A DNA stretch of 59,410 bases. It comes from an uncultured Bacteroidales bacterium (GTDB lineage Bacteria > Bacteroidota > Bacteroidia > Bacteroidales > FEN-979). Shown piece after piece: positions 10,401-18,999 of the stretch (the stretch's first letter is position 1; the number at the start of each line of letters is the position of its first letter). Below the pieces are notes generated by a model, which was not told the origin of the DNA, did not search any database, and saw only the letters and a list, made by a program, of their open reading frames with translations. Made by a program: the position numbers and the translations under genes. The DNA is taken from NCBI GenBank assembly GCA_903837605.1, contig CAILVF010000061.1, forward strand, positions 1 to 59,410. Direction: 5' to 3'.

Positions 10401-11068
10401 CGGATGGCGAACTCGAAATCAACCCGGGAGATGAATTTGACATCCCGGTCCGTATTCAGCAGCCTGCCGGTATCGGAGCAGTTTCGCTGGTACTGACTTA
10501 TCCTTCGGATGTGCTAAGCATCAAAAATGTAACGATCAAACAAGGCAACCTCCTGTACAAAGTTAAAGGCAATGAACTGAGAATTGCATGGTCTGAGCTT
10601 GAAGCGATGATGCTGGGGAGCGGGGATGTTCTCATCAGCATGCATTGTAAAGCAGCACAAGAACTGAGTCCCAAACAAATCCTGGCTTTCGCACCGACCA
10701 GTGAATCGGAACTGGCCGATGGATTTGGAGAGCCTCTGCCGTCTGCTTTGCTTTCGGTTCCTTCACTGAAGGTAGCGAATGTAATAAGCTACCAGGTGGC
10801 TTCCGATCTGTTAATTTATCCGAATCCGGCCAGGGACAAGCTTACCATCGATTACGACCTTCAGGAAGATGCTTCCATAACTATTGATTTATATAACCCG
10901 GTTGGACAACTAATCAGGACGATTTATTCAGGGCAGGATCAATCTGGTAGCAGGAAAATTGACATTAAACTGAATGAATTGCCGGCCGGTATTTACATGC
11001 TCAAATTCATATTTAACGGGAAATCAAAACAAACAGAAAACCGGAAACTTATAATCGAAAGGTATTGA
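7403..11068 (+). CDS. T9SS surface protein: one propeller unit, Fn3, cohesin-dockerin-cohesin cassette
   Basis: A paralogue of the preceding gene with a single propeller unit and no PKD or Omp28-like domain. The start gives a signal peptide (MKRNLLLVLSLFFGLAMISQ). Approximate residues: sialidase-like propeller region 62-590 with Asp-box SSDGGQTW; Fn3 592-675 (SGYNVYRD); cohesin-like 679-823 (LSLRLDYDPSVLTF); regulatory-like and dockerin-like module 824-987 with two TDAIK repeats and a final GDVNGSN; second cohesin-like domain 994-1123; T9SS sorting domain 1134-1221 (IYPNPARDK). The C-terminal cassette is highly similar to that of the upstream gene at DNA level, pointing to recent duplication or gene conversion. 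The next gene starts 47 bases later with no terminator between, so the two are probably co-transcribed. Ligand unknown. Confidence 0.9.
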   Translation: MKRNLLLVLSLFFGLAMISQSQVRSNFTSYKASISSAIAADPVPSTQALTVVQPTIGKTKSSNTVSVLTLGNAANGLGWGYANNSLDHVWADNDLKTISFIHRMGPGSSPPSLSGYLAIDHAANYGSTLADWSINYQVHAATLPGTTYYLDAARYPQGGLYNPAGNTDPANSYLIYYAPAFCNTTASNWGGYTWGTGKWGTQSDSTKHLDWYAPPPYREIQDGFTITAQGKAFGIGNEYDPYTQTYYDNLYLSTGIWSNTAQKYNYTASLIPLPQHAGVWPIIDKIAADPSGNDVWIGCIGNNGGASPVKDSTYYPVFIHSSDGGQTWGDPIAVTLDGPNGIPAILNYISNARLATVFGSNVPPRNQIAYTCAFDGDITVDIWGNPHMAVAVGLASGAFQIYSPDGSNSPTFDSTMAVFDIYSTTLGASWCARMMGVNKRFRCNTTVGGALAYIDLRTNIARNAAGDKIFISYQDTWNTTVTDNSAPDIFCRGWDIVTNKLTNYNGQDAATNVTYLSNLNQSAYVPDIPQTVFTKPDGSSLIPFVTEGITGMNLDNPVTFYYVPDFSFAPAAFTINAEGPGWGSSCTFQAPYPAPSDFSASIFNSNCAHTTWSAPSWRTPSGYNVYRDQVKVNTILIHGLYFDDLYLPNGTYSYMVKAVYGPVESEASSPAQVVITGQGTAPVTVAASRGVPHNSPVTIPVTVNGFSNITALSLRLDYDPSVLTFTGYENVNSELADLIVNDQTVSPSLHKVMMVWSDMTPRTIPAGGKIVDLLFTYVSGTTALTWNNTSNDGSDCEYADANGNPLPDIPTATYYINGEVHYQPGYSVSGVFKYNNTANTLLDNIKVVLKQGASRIDSVTTDANGAYNFTTVQNGTYKVLAYTNKVWSSVNATDAIKVQRHFAGLELLTEPVRLLAGDVNLSNSINATDAIKIKRRFSGLDTYFDRGDWTFAKPATGGDTIIVSGSAVTQDFYGLCVGDVNGSNTPSSGKTSLSRVSLIPDGELEINPGDEFDIPVRIQQPAGIGAVSLVLTYPSDVLSIKNVTIKQGNLLYKVKGNELRIAWSELEAMMLGSGDVLISMHCKAAQELSPKQILAFAPTSESELADGFGEPLPSALLSVPSLKVANVISYQVASDLLIYPNPARDKLTIDYDLQEDASITIDLYNPVGQLIRTIYSGQDQSGSRKIDIKLNELPAGIYMLKFIFNGKSKQTENRKLIIERY

Positions 11069-11115
11069 TTCTTCATTAAGGACGATAAAATGTAATAACC
11101 AAAATCATTAACATA

Positions 11116-14100
11116 ATGAAAAATTTTACAAGATTTATTACAAGTTCAGTATTGATCGTTTTGTCAGCAGTGCTTTTTTCACAAAAAGCCAACGCAGATA
11201 CAATGATACAAATTGGTACTGGAACAACATCTCAAAATTATCCGTTCGATGGCTACTATTATAAGTCCCGAACGCAGTACCTGTATACCGCAGCTGAGAT
11301 GAGCGGCCTCGCTGCGGGTCCCATTACCAAGCTGGCGTTTGATTTCACTGCGATTGCAGGAGGGGCGCTTTTGCCTTTAAATATCAGCATGAAAAATGTA
11401 ACAGCCACTGCTCTACCTTCGGGAGATTTTAGTCAAAATAGTTTTACAACAGTTTATAGTCATAGTTACACTCCCGTTCTGGGATTTCAGATTTTTATCT
11501 TTGACACACCATTTATTTGGGATGGAACATCGAATATAATTGTCGATATATGTTTTGATAATTCTGCCTGGGGTATGCACACCAGTGTAAATCATACAGT
11601 AAATGCCACCTCTGATAAATGCAGATATTGGCATGCTGATTCTGGGGCTGGCTGCGGTCATGTTGGAGCCTCGGGTCTGAACTACAGAGCAAATATCAGA
11701 ATATATCAGCCAAATAATTGTAAAGGTTCTCTAACAGGAACTATCACAGATAGTATAACCGGCCTGCCGGTTTCAGGAGCATTGGTTACTGTCGGCAGTG
11801 TGTCGGCAGTCAGCAATTTCAGTGGTAATTATACGATCGATAGTATATATTGCGACAATTATTCCGTTCAGTGCTCAAAAACCGGATATATTACTAAAAC
11901 ATCAATCGCAACAATAGCGAGCAAGCAGCTGACCACGCTTAATTTTGCCATGAAAATTATCTCCGGTATTGTGGTCACAGTCGGTGGAAGTACGGCATAT
12001 ACTTCTCCTCCCTACTTAACTAATTACCCTACGGCCCGAACCCAACTGCTTTACACTGCTGCTGAAATCACCTCGGCAGGAGGTATTCCGGGAACTATCA
12101 GGCAGATTGGTTTTAACGTCAATTATGCTGACCCGTTGCCGATGCATGGCTTTAATATCAGGTTGAAAAATACTACATTAACAAGCCTTAGTGAATGGGT
12201 AAGCAGTGGAATGACCACGGTGTATTCAGGCACTTATATGGTTCCGGGAACAGGATGGCAACTGATCACGTTTGACAATCCTTTCACCTACGATGGGACT
12301 AATCTCCTGGTAGAAATTTGCTTTTCAAATACCGAATCTTCAATTGATACATATGTTTATGCCAGTTCAATGCCGAATATGACGCTTTATAGTGTTGATT
12401 ATTCCGGGAATGGGTGTGATATTGTTACTCCTTATGCTGAAAGTAACCGGCCTAACCTGAGATTTACAGAATGGTTTGGGCAGGGAACGCTTTCAGGTTC
12501 AGTTCATGATAGTACGCATGCGACATCAATGTCGGGAGTGGCAGTGATCGCAGGGACATCATCTACCCTCACCAATGCTGATGGCTTTTATACAATAAGC
12601 AACCTTAGCAGCGGGCCATATAATGTTAATTTTTCAAAATCAGGATACACACCTAAGGTCGTTGCGACAACGATACTTAATGAGCAAACAGCCACCCTCA
12701 ATGCTGTTCTCGATTCTATCCCGACTGAACTTACCGGGCATGTTTGGGACTCTTATACAGGGCTGGCTATAGCAGGAGCAGTTATTACAATCGGCAATCG
12801 TTCAGCGACCTCAGGCCCTGATGGATTATACAGGATCACGAAATTAACTCCTGGTATCTATCCTGTGGCTTGCACAGCCTTACGTTATTATCAGCAGAAT
12901 ATAATAGACACTCTGGTGTTTCAGCAGGCCACCATTCAGGATTTTTATTTGCATACTATTCCGGCCCGTTTAAACGGTGTTGTAACAAATGCTGCTAACG
13001 GGAATCCCATCATTGGAGCCCTTGTATATACCAACTGGTCATGCGGGAATCTCATAGCTTTCACAACAGCCGGGGGGAATTTTGAAATTCCTCCATCCGA
13101 TTGTGCCGGTTATGTTACCCTGAATGTATTGAAAGATGGATATGATACCTACCAGTCAGCACCGGTTCTTGTTCAGTTTGACAGTACAACCACGGTTGCC
13201 ATACAGATGCTGGAGAATCTGAATCCTCCTGCTTTTATGTCGGCAGAATTGAATTCTCAGCAAAATGCCGTCAATCTGACCTGGGGTGTACCCAAAGGTT
13301 TTTATGAAATCATTTATGATGATGGGGTTGAAGATAATTTTGCAGTATGGCCTGCATCCGGGAATATGCATGCCGTTAAATTTACGCCTCAGGGATACCC
13401 TGCCTGGGTAGGGGGCGGAAGATTGAATATCGGTGATTATTCCGATTATCCGAATTATGCCGGAATGCTGGATCCATTTGTCGTTGGGGTGTTTGATGAC
13501 TCAGGGCCTAACGGAACACCAGGGGTAATGATATCTTCTGATACAGTTTCTGACGTTTATCCCGGCACCTGGAATTATCTGGATTTTCCATGGGCTCAGA
13601 TAAACAGCGGAAGTTTTTACCTGGTCATGATCCAGGGCGGGACGCCCCCTCATGCAGCCGGTATCGCCATTGATGCAAGCGCCAATCAGTTCCGCAGCTA
13701 TTCACGGAATGTTTCAGGAGGCGGGTCATGGGTCCCGGCTGCAGGTAATTATATGCTGCGAGCTATTGTTTATGGTACAGGCGGCCCATTGAAAGTTGAG
13801 GGTGGGAACTCTCAGGCACCTGTCACAGCAGGTGCAGTGCCTGGACTAACATACAGTCAATCACCCTTAACCCGTTCGGGAGTTGAGGGTCATGGAAAAT
13901 TCAAAGCTCCCAGCGGAACTTTCGCAAAATCAAACCGGGCTTTACCGGAAGCAGCCTTAACTCAAGCCGGAATATCTTCCCCGGGGAACGGGCCGGCGAC
14001 CGGAGGAGGGACATTGCAATATAAGCTATTCCGACTTAAACAGGGCCAGGAAAATGCCGAATCGCTCTGGACCGATTTAGGGATCACTACCCAGGTTTCA

Positions 14101-17100
14101 AAAGACGATTCTGCCTGGCCTTCTTTACCTGATGGCCCATATCGCTGGGCCGTTAAAACAATATTTGCAGGGAACCGTTATTCCACTCCCACATTATCCA
14201 ATTTCGTTGGAAAGAACTGGACCACCCGGGTGACAGTAGATGTATCAACCGCTTGTAGCGACCTGCCCAAAACGGGGACACTGGTAACCCTGGATCAGCC
14301 TCCGGTTTCAACCCGAAGTGCAGTCCTGGATACATCGGGCATTGCAGTTTTTCAGGATGTTTGGAAAGGGAATACTGCCATAACGATTATACACCCAGGC
14401 GCTGAACCCTATATACATGATACACTGCTGATGGATACTCTGGCAATAAACTTTACATTATATGAAATGAAACCCGCTCCAACTACCCTTACTGTAAATG
14501 ACCGCAGCCTGGCTCTTACCTGGAATGCGGTAAAGCTGGGTGGCCTCATTTTTAACGAGGACTGGGCAAGTGCCGGTTTCACAGCAAATGGGTGGAGCAA
14601 TCCGAGTGGTAAGTGGACAGTCCCTTCAACGGTTGGCAATCCTGCACCATGTGCACAATTATACTGGGCCGATGTACCTAATTATGATTACAGCCTTATC
14701 AGTAAGACATTTACCGGAAACACCCTGGCCAATTTGGCGCTTCAATATGATATTTTTCTGAGTGATTACGCAAGTGATGGAAATGAGATGCTGGATGTTG
14801 AAATTCAGCATGGAAGCGGTTCATGGGTCAACCTTGCGCATTATGTGAACCTGGGGTCAATCCAGTGGACCAATCAGATAATTGATATCTCGGCATACAC
14901 CAACACTACTTTTAGAATCCGCTATCACGCCCATGGCGCAAACTTATTCAATATCAATTTTTGGAATATTGATAACATAAAATTAATCAGCTCAACTGAT
15001 TCTGTAACGCCTTTGGCATGCTTCCTGGGGTATAAGGTTTTCCTGAATGGTGTTCTGAACGGCACCACTATGGATACAACATATTCCATACCTATTGGTG
15101 ATGTTCAATATGGTACAACTTACGATGCTTGTGTAAAAGCGGCATATACCAATGGTATGACTCCATCGATATGCAAGACGTTCACTGCGAGGTTCCTTTG
15201 TCCCCCCACCGAACTCGCAGGTACTGCGGTCGACAGTGTAGCTCATCTCACCTGGCTGGCTCCGAATTGTATCTTTGGCCACCTGGTTGACTATATTCTT
15301 GACCAGGGAATGTTAACCTATGGTTATTCATGCAGCGGTTCTCCTGTTATTGAAGGATTTGGTAACTATTTCCCCATTGCTGCAGGGATATCTGGAAGAA
15401 TCAAGTCTTTCGACATTTATACTTTCGCAACGGTAAATATGAACGGGGCTGTTACCTATCAGATGGATATGTATGACCTCTCGGGTAACCTCCTGGGTAC
15501 TTCAGCCCCGTTTGTTCCGGCAGGGTCAGTTGCCGGAGGCAGCGGATGGAATACCGTTACCATGCCTGATGTCCCTTTTAACGGGCCATTCTATGGATGT
15601 TTCAGATACAATCTCACCAATTCCAGCTGGTCCGGATGTGCTTTAGCTTATGATACAATGTATTCAATTCATCATAATAATGTTGGCGGATATTTTGAGG
15701 GGAGCCCCTGGTATTGGAGTTTGAATTCAGCCTCAGGCGGTAAAAAAGGTGCGTTTGTTATCCGTGCTACTGCCGATGTAAATGATAAAAAGAAGGATAT
15801 GTTAACCGGAGGCGATGCTCCTCAAGGTTCAGTGCTTACAAAACAGTTAGCGCAGGTGGTTAACAACTATCTCGATCCTAAAACCACAATGGCCCCTGCC
15901 AATGTTCCTCCTTTGCATAAGGGCTATACAATATGGCGCGACGGAAGCCAGATCGCTTATCTCCCCGATAACCTCATCCTTCAGTATGATGATCACACTC
16001 CTGAACCGGGAACTTTCTCTTATGAAGTTAAAGCTTTCTATGATGTTAGTCCGGTTGCGCCTTTGTTTGACAACTCATTGCCTGCAGGACCTGTAGATGT
16101 AAACATCAGTTATGGTTATCCTTTGCCTTTTATTGAACCCTGGGATATGGGTACTTTCAGTTACCAGAAGTGGGGACCGGTCGATCAGTGGTCAGTTACA
16201 AGCGGGACAGGTAATCCGGCGCCTTCGGCAGTCTTTATAAAAGCCACGGGAGTTACGCCTTATTCTTCAGCACTCATAAGCCCGTTCATCAATGCCACCG
16301 CATGGACCTGCGCTAAAATATGGTTTGATTTCGATTTTAAACGAATTTGCGACCTGACTTCTGATGAAAAATTATTTGCCGAGGTCTACTTTGATCATAG
16401 ATGGATCAGGGTTGGAGAATTTGACAATGCCGGCACAGCCCAATGGGCATCAAAGCATCTTGATATTACCTTCGTGAAAAGTAATTTCTTCAGAGTGAGG
16501 TTCCTCGCTTCAGGAGATACCACAAACTCACTATTACAATGGTATGTGGATAATATTAATGTATATGGAACCTGTATACCACCAACTAAACTGGCAGGCG
16601 ATACCACGAACACAAACAGCGTGAGTTTAAGTTGGGAGGCGCCGAACTGCCTGGGGGGACAACGTTTCCAAATCGTTCTGGATGACGGTGGTTGGGATAA
16701 TGGATGGAGAGGCTATAGCAATATTCCTGTATGGTATGGTAACCTCTTTCAGTTAACCGCCGGCTCCACCGGATACCTTACATCATTTGATGTATACTTC
16801 CTTCAGTATTCAAATTCAATTGTGAAGACCATGACAATTGATGTATTTGACATTGCTGGCAAACTGCTTGGCTCTTCATCTCCTTTCTTAATGCATAATA
16901 GTGAATTCCAGAACGTAGAAGTTCCGATAATACCAATTACCGGTTCATTTTATGGAATGGTCCATTGGGATGCGTCCGCTTCGACCATTCCTTACAGCAA
17001 TTACCTCGGACAGGATATGAATGGACCCTATGCTGTCTACGACCTGGGTGTACATTATGATGGAATGACTTTCCAAAGTATGGGAAATTTCAATGGCAAT

Positions 17101-18738
17101 CCGGGTTCTTTCATGATAAGGGCAAACGGAGTAGCTAATTCAGGCAAGAGTAGGCAACCATTAAGCTTTATAGAAGGCAAATCACCTCTTCCTGCCGGCA
17201 TACCGGGACCCGCTTCGTCTGATCAGAAGGTCAGCGGCAATGGGGATTCCCAAAGCCGGAACCCATTAGGGTTGACCTTCGCAAACAGCCCTGCAAGAAC
17301 ATCATTGACGGGTTATAACATCTACCGCACCGATGCAACAGGTCTCAGCCAGTTCACAAAGATCAATCAGAGCCTTGTTTACGATACGACCTACCTCGAT
17401 GTAAATGTGCCGTATAATAACCCTGGTGCGACCTATAAATATTATGTCACTTTCAACCTCTTCGATCAGGCGGCAAATACCTATTTATGCGAATCTTCTT
17501 CCGATACAATCGAAATCGGGGTGTACCGGATCGGATACGTGATTAACGGCATCGTGAAATACAATAACAACAACAATAACCCTTTATACAATATACACCT
17601 GTACTTGCTGGAAGGAGATAATGTCGTTGATTCAGTTACTACCGACGCCAACGGCCATTTTGCCTTCCTGCCACATCCTAACGGAACCTATAATATTACT
17701 TTTTATTCCAATGGAAACTGGGGAGGGGTAAATGGTACCGATGCAATCAAGATCCAGCGGCACTTTGCAGGCATTGAGAGTATAACCGAACCGGTAAGAC
17801 TGCAGGCAGCAGATGTGAATTTGTCCAATTCAATCAATGCAACCGATGCAATTAAAGTAAAACGCAGATTTGCCGGACTGGATGATTCGTTCGCCAGGGG
17901 AGACTGGACCTTCGCCAAACCAATAACAGGAGGAGATACAGTTACCCTTAACGGGGTCTCGGTAACCCAGGATTTTTACGGCCTCTGTGTCGGGGATGTG
18001 AACGGATCACATGTCCCGGTAGCCCCATACAAATCCTCAGCCTCAGTTATTTCATTGATTGCCGCCGGGGAACTCGGGGTTAGACCGGGAGAGATCATAA
18101 CAATCCCGATACGGATTGCCCGGAACCTGCAACTTGGAGCTGTTTCAATGGTTGTAAAGTATCCTGCAGAATTACTTGAGGTGAAAAATGTATCCATACC
18201 CGCCTCAGGACTCATTTATAATATAACAGGAGATGAGATCCGTTTGGTTTGGTCTGAGCTGCAGCCTATCAACCTCAATACAGGAGATGTAATCCTTACA
18301 CTGGAATGTAAAGTTAAAGATACGTTTGTTCCCGGAAAAACTGCCATGCTTGAGCTGACTGATGAATCAGAACTGGCCGATGCCGGAGGTATCCCGATCC
18401 CGAAGGTTGACTTAATCACTCCGTTGCTTAAATCTTCTGATAAACCTGGTAGCTCCGGAGCCGATATTCTTGAAAGCCTGATGGTATTCCCTAATCCAAC
18501 TGACAAACTGTTTAATCTTGGGTTTACCCTGAATGAATCAGCAGCGATTAAAATTGAGTTGCTTTCAATTTACGGGCAATTATTGCAAACAAATGATTAT
18601 CAAGAAAATGATCCTGGTAACTGTTTGCACCAGATTGACGTTTCATATTTGAGCCAGGGGGTTTATTTTATAAATGTCAAGGCCGAGGGTAAAAATTCAG
18701 TTTATTCAAAAACTTTCAGGGTCATAATAAAAAAATAA
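11116..18738 (+). CDS. Giant T9SS multidomain adhesin-like protein with split Fn3 domains and dockerin-cohesin tail
   Basis: 2540 residues with a signal peptide (1-27). Approximate layout: two copies of a ~170-residue beta-rich domain (29-201 and 284-452, both with TQ.LYTAAE and FDxPFxxDGT motifs); four carboxypeptidase-regulatory-like domains (204-281, 457-535, 537-614, 617-700); then four Fn3-like domains each interrupted by a large inserted domain (704-1029, 1121-1360, 1362-1667, 1820-2135). The insert of the second, and a separate domain at 1671-1820, resemble choice-of-anchor J / MAM-like jelly rolls. A regulatory-like and dockerin-like module follows at 2141-2298 (VNGTDAIKIQRHF and INATDAIKVKRRF), then a cohesin-like domain 2309-2441 and a T9SS sorting domain 2449-2540 (VFPNPTDK … VIIKK). 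The first cohesin of the sister genes is absent. Low-complexity linkers occur near 900-960, 1557-1600 and 2010-2060. It is likely a surface adhesin or scaffold component; no catalytic domain is recognised. Confidence 0.88.
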   Translation: MKNFTRFITSSVLIVLSAVLFSQKANADTMIQIGTGTTSQNYPFDGYYYKSRTQYLYTAAEMSGLAAGPITKLAFDFTAIAGGALLPLNISMKNVTATALPSGDFSQNSFTTVYSHSYTPVLGFQIFIFDTPFIWDGTSNIIVDICFDNSAWGMHTSVNHTVNATSDKCRYWHADSGAGCGHVGASGLNYRANIRIYQPNNCKGSLTGTITDSITGLPVSGALVTVGSVSAVSNFSGNYTIDSIYCDNYSVQCSKTGYITKTSIATIASKQLTTLNFAMKIISGIVVTVGGSTAYTSPPYLTNYPTARTQLLYTAAEITSAGGIPGTIRQIGFNVNYADPLPMHGFNIRLKNTTLTSLSEWVSSGMTTVYSGTYMVPGTGWQLITFDNPFTYDGTNLLVEICFSNTESSIDTYVYASSMPNMTLYSVDYSGNGCDIVTPYAESNRPNLRFTEWFGQGTLSGSVHDSTHATSMSGVAVIAGTSSTLTNADGFYTISNLSSGPYNVNFSKSGYTPKVVATTILNEQTATLNAVLDSIPTELTGHVWDSYTGLAIAGAVITIGNRSATSGPDGLYRITKLTPGIYPVACTALRYYQQNIIDTLVFQQATIQDFYLHTIPARLNGVVTNAANGNPIIGALVYTNWSCGNLIAFTTAGGNFEIPPSDCAGYVTLNVLKDGYDTYQSAPVLVQFDSTTTVAIQMLENLNPPAFMSAELNSQQNAVNLTWGVPKGFYEIIYDDGVEDNFAVWPASGNMHAVKFTPQGYPAWVGGGRLNIGDYSDYPNYAGMLDPFVVGVFDDSGPNGTPGVMISSDTVSDVYPGTWNYLDFPWAQINSGSFYLVMIQGGTPPHAAGIAIDASANQFRSYSRNVSGGGSWVPAAGNYMLRAIVYGTGGPLKVEGGNSQAPVTAGAVPGLTYSQSPLTRSGVEGHGKFKAPSGTFAKSNRALPEAALTQAGISSPGNGPATGGGTLQYKLFRLKQGQENAESLWTDLGITTQVSKDDSAWPSLPDGPYRWAVKTIFAGNRYSTPTLSNFVGKNWTTRVTVDVSTACSDLPKTGTLVTLDQPPVSTRSAVLDTSGIAVFQDVWKGNTAITIIHPGAEPYIHDTLLMDTLAINFTLYEMKPAPTTLTVNDRSLALTWNAVKLGGLIFNEDWASAGFTANGWSNPSGKWTVPSTVGNPAPCAQLYWADVPNYDYSLISKTFTGNTLANLALQYDIFLSDYASDGNEMLDVEIQHGSGSWVNLAHYVNLGSIQWTNQIIDISAYTNTTFRIRYHAHGANLFNINFWNIDNIKLISSTDSVTPLACFLGYKVFLNGVLNGTTMDTTYSIPIGDVQYGTTYDACVKAAYTNGMTPSICKTFTARFLCPPTELAGTAVDSVAHLTWLAPNCIFGHLVDYILDQGMLTYGYSCSGSPVIEGFGNYFPIAAGISGRIKSFDIYTFATVNMNGAVTYQMDMYDLSGNLLGTSAPFVPAGSVAGGSGWNTVTMPDVPFNGPFYGCFRYNLTNSSWSGCALAYDTMYSIHHNNVGGYFEGSPWYWSLNSASGGKKGAFVIRATADVNDKKKDMLTGGDAPQGSVLTKQLAQVVNNYLDPKTTMAPANVPPLHKGYTIWRDGSQIAYLPDNLILQYDDHTPEPGTFSYEVKAFYDVSPVAPLFDNSLPAGPVDVNISYGYPLPFIEPWDMGTFSYQKWGPVDQWSVTSGTGNPAPSAVFIKATGVTPYSSALISPFINATAWTCAKIWFDFDFKRICDLTSDEKLFAEVYFDHRWIRVGEFDNAGTAQWASKHLDITFVKSNFFRVRFLASGDTTNSLLQWYVDNINVYGTCIPPTKLAGDTTNTNSVSLSWEAPNCLGGQRFQIVLDDGGWDNGWRGYSNIPVWYGNLFQLTAGSTGYLTSFDVYFLQYSNSIVKTMTIDVFDIAGKLLGSSSPFLMHNSEFQNVEVPIIPITGSFYGMVHWDASASTIPYSNYLGQDMNGPYAVYDLGVHYDGMTFQSMGNFNGNPGSFMIRANGVANSGKSRQPLSFIEGKSPLPAGIPGPASSDQKVSGNGDSQSRNPLGLTFANSPARTSLTGYNIYRTDATGLSQFTKINQSLVYDTTYLDVNVPYNNPGATYKYYVTFNLFDQAANTYLCESSSDTIEIGVYRIGYVINGIVKYNNNNNNPLYNIHLYLLEGDNVVDSVTTDANGHFAFLPHPNGTYNITFYSNGNWGGVNGTDAIKIQRHFAGIESITEPVRLQAADVNLSNSINATDAIKVKRRFAGLDDSFARGDWTFAKPITGGDTVTLNGVSVTQDFYGLCVGDVNGSHVPVAPYKSSASVISLIAAGELGVRPGEIITIPIRIARNLQLGAVSMVVKYPAELLEVKNVSIPASGLIYNITGDEIRLVWSELQPINLNTGDVILTLECKVKDTFVPGKTAMLELTDESELADAGGIPIPKVDLITPLLKSSDKPGSSGADILESLMVFPNPTDKLFNLGFTLNESAAIKIELLSIYGQLLQTNDYQENDPGNCLHQIDVSYLSQGVYFINVKAEGKNSVYSKTFRVIIKK

Positions 18739-18882
18739 ATTTTATTGTAATTGTTATGATTTAAATTTTATATAATTTAGCTTTCGATTATTAATATAGA
18801 GATTTTTTGCGTTCATTTGTGATTTGCTTACGATAATTTTCGAAAAGCATACGATGAATAATTGTTGTTTTTTTAACTTTAT

Positions 18883-18914
18883 ATTGTAATAATTTTATCG
18901 GCCTTATACATTTT
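18883..18914 (+). promoter_or_regulatory. Putative promoter of the PKD-repeat cohesin gene
   Basis: ATTG (18883-18886), 20 bases, then TACATTTT (18907-18914) fits the Bacteroidota TTTG / TAnnTTTG pattern with one mismatch in each box. The surrounding 18739-18999 is AT-rich and contains no gene or clear terminator hairpin. Confidence 0.4.
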
Positions 18915-18999
18915 GACAAATATTTGCTTAACTTGACCCACTATTTCAGGAAAAGATAAACCATGTATAAATCAATATCACGAACCAAAAATTGAAAAT

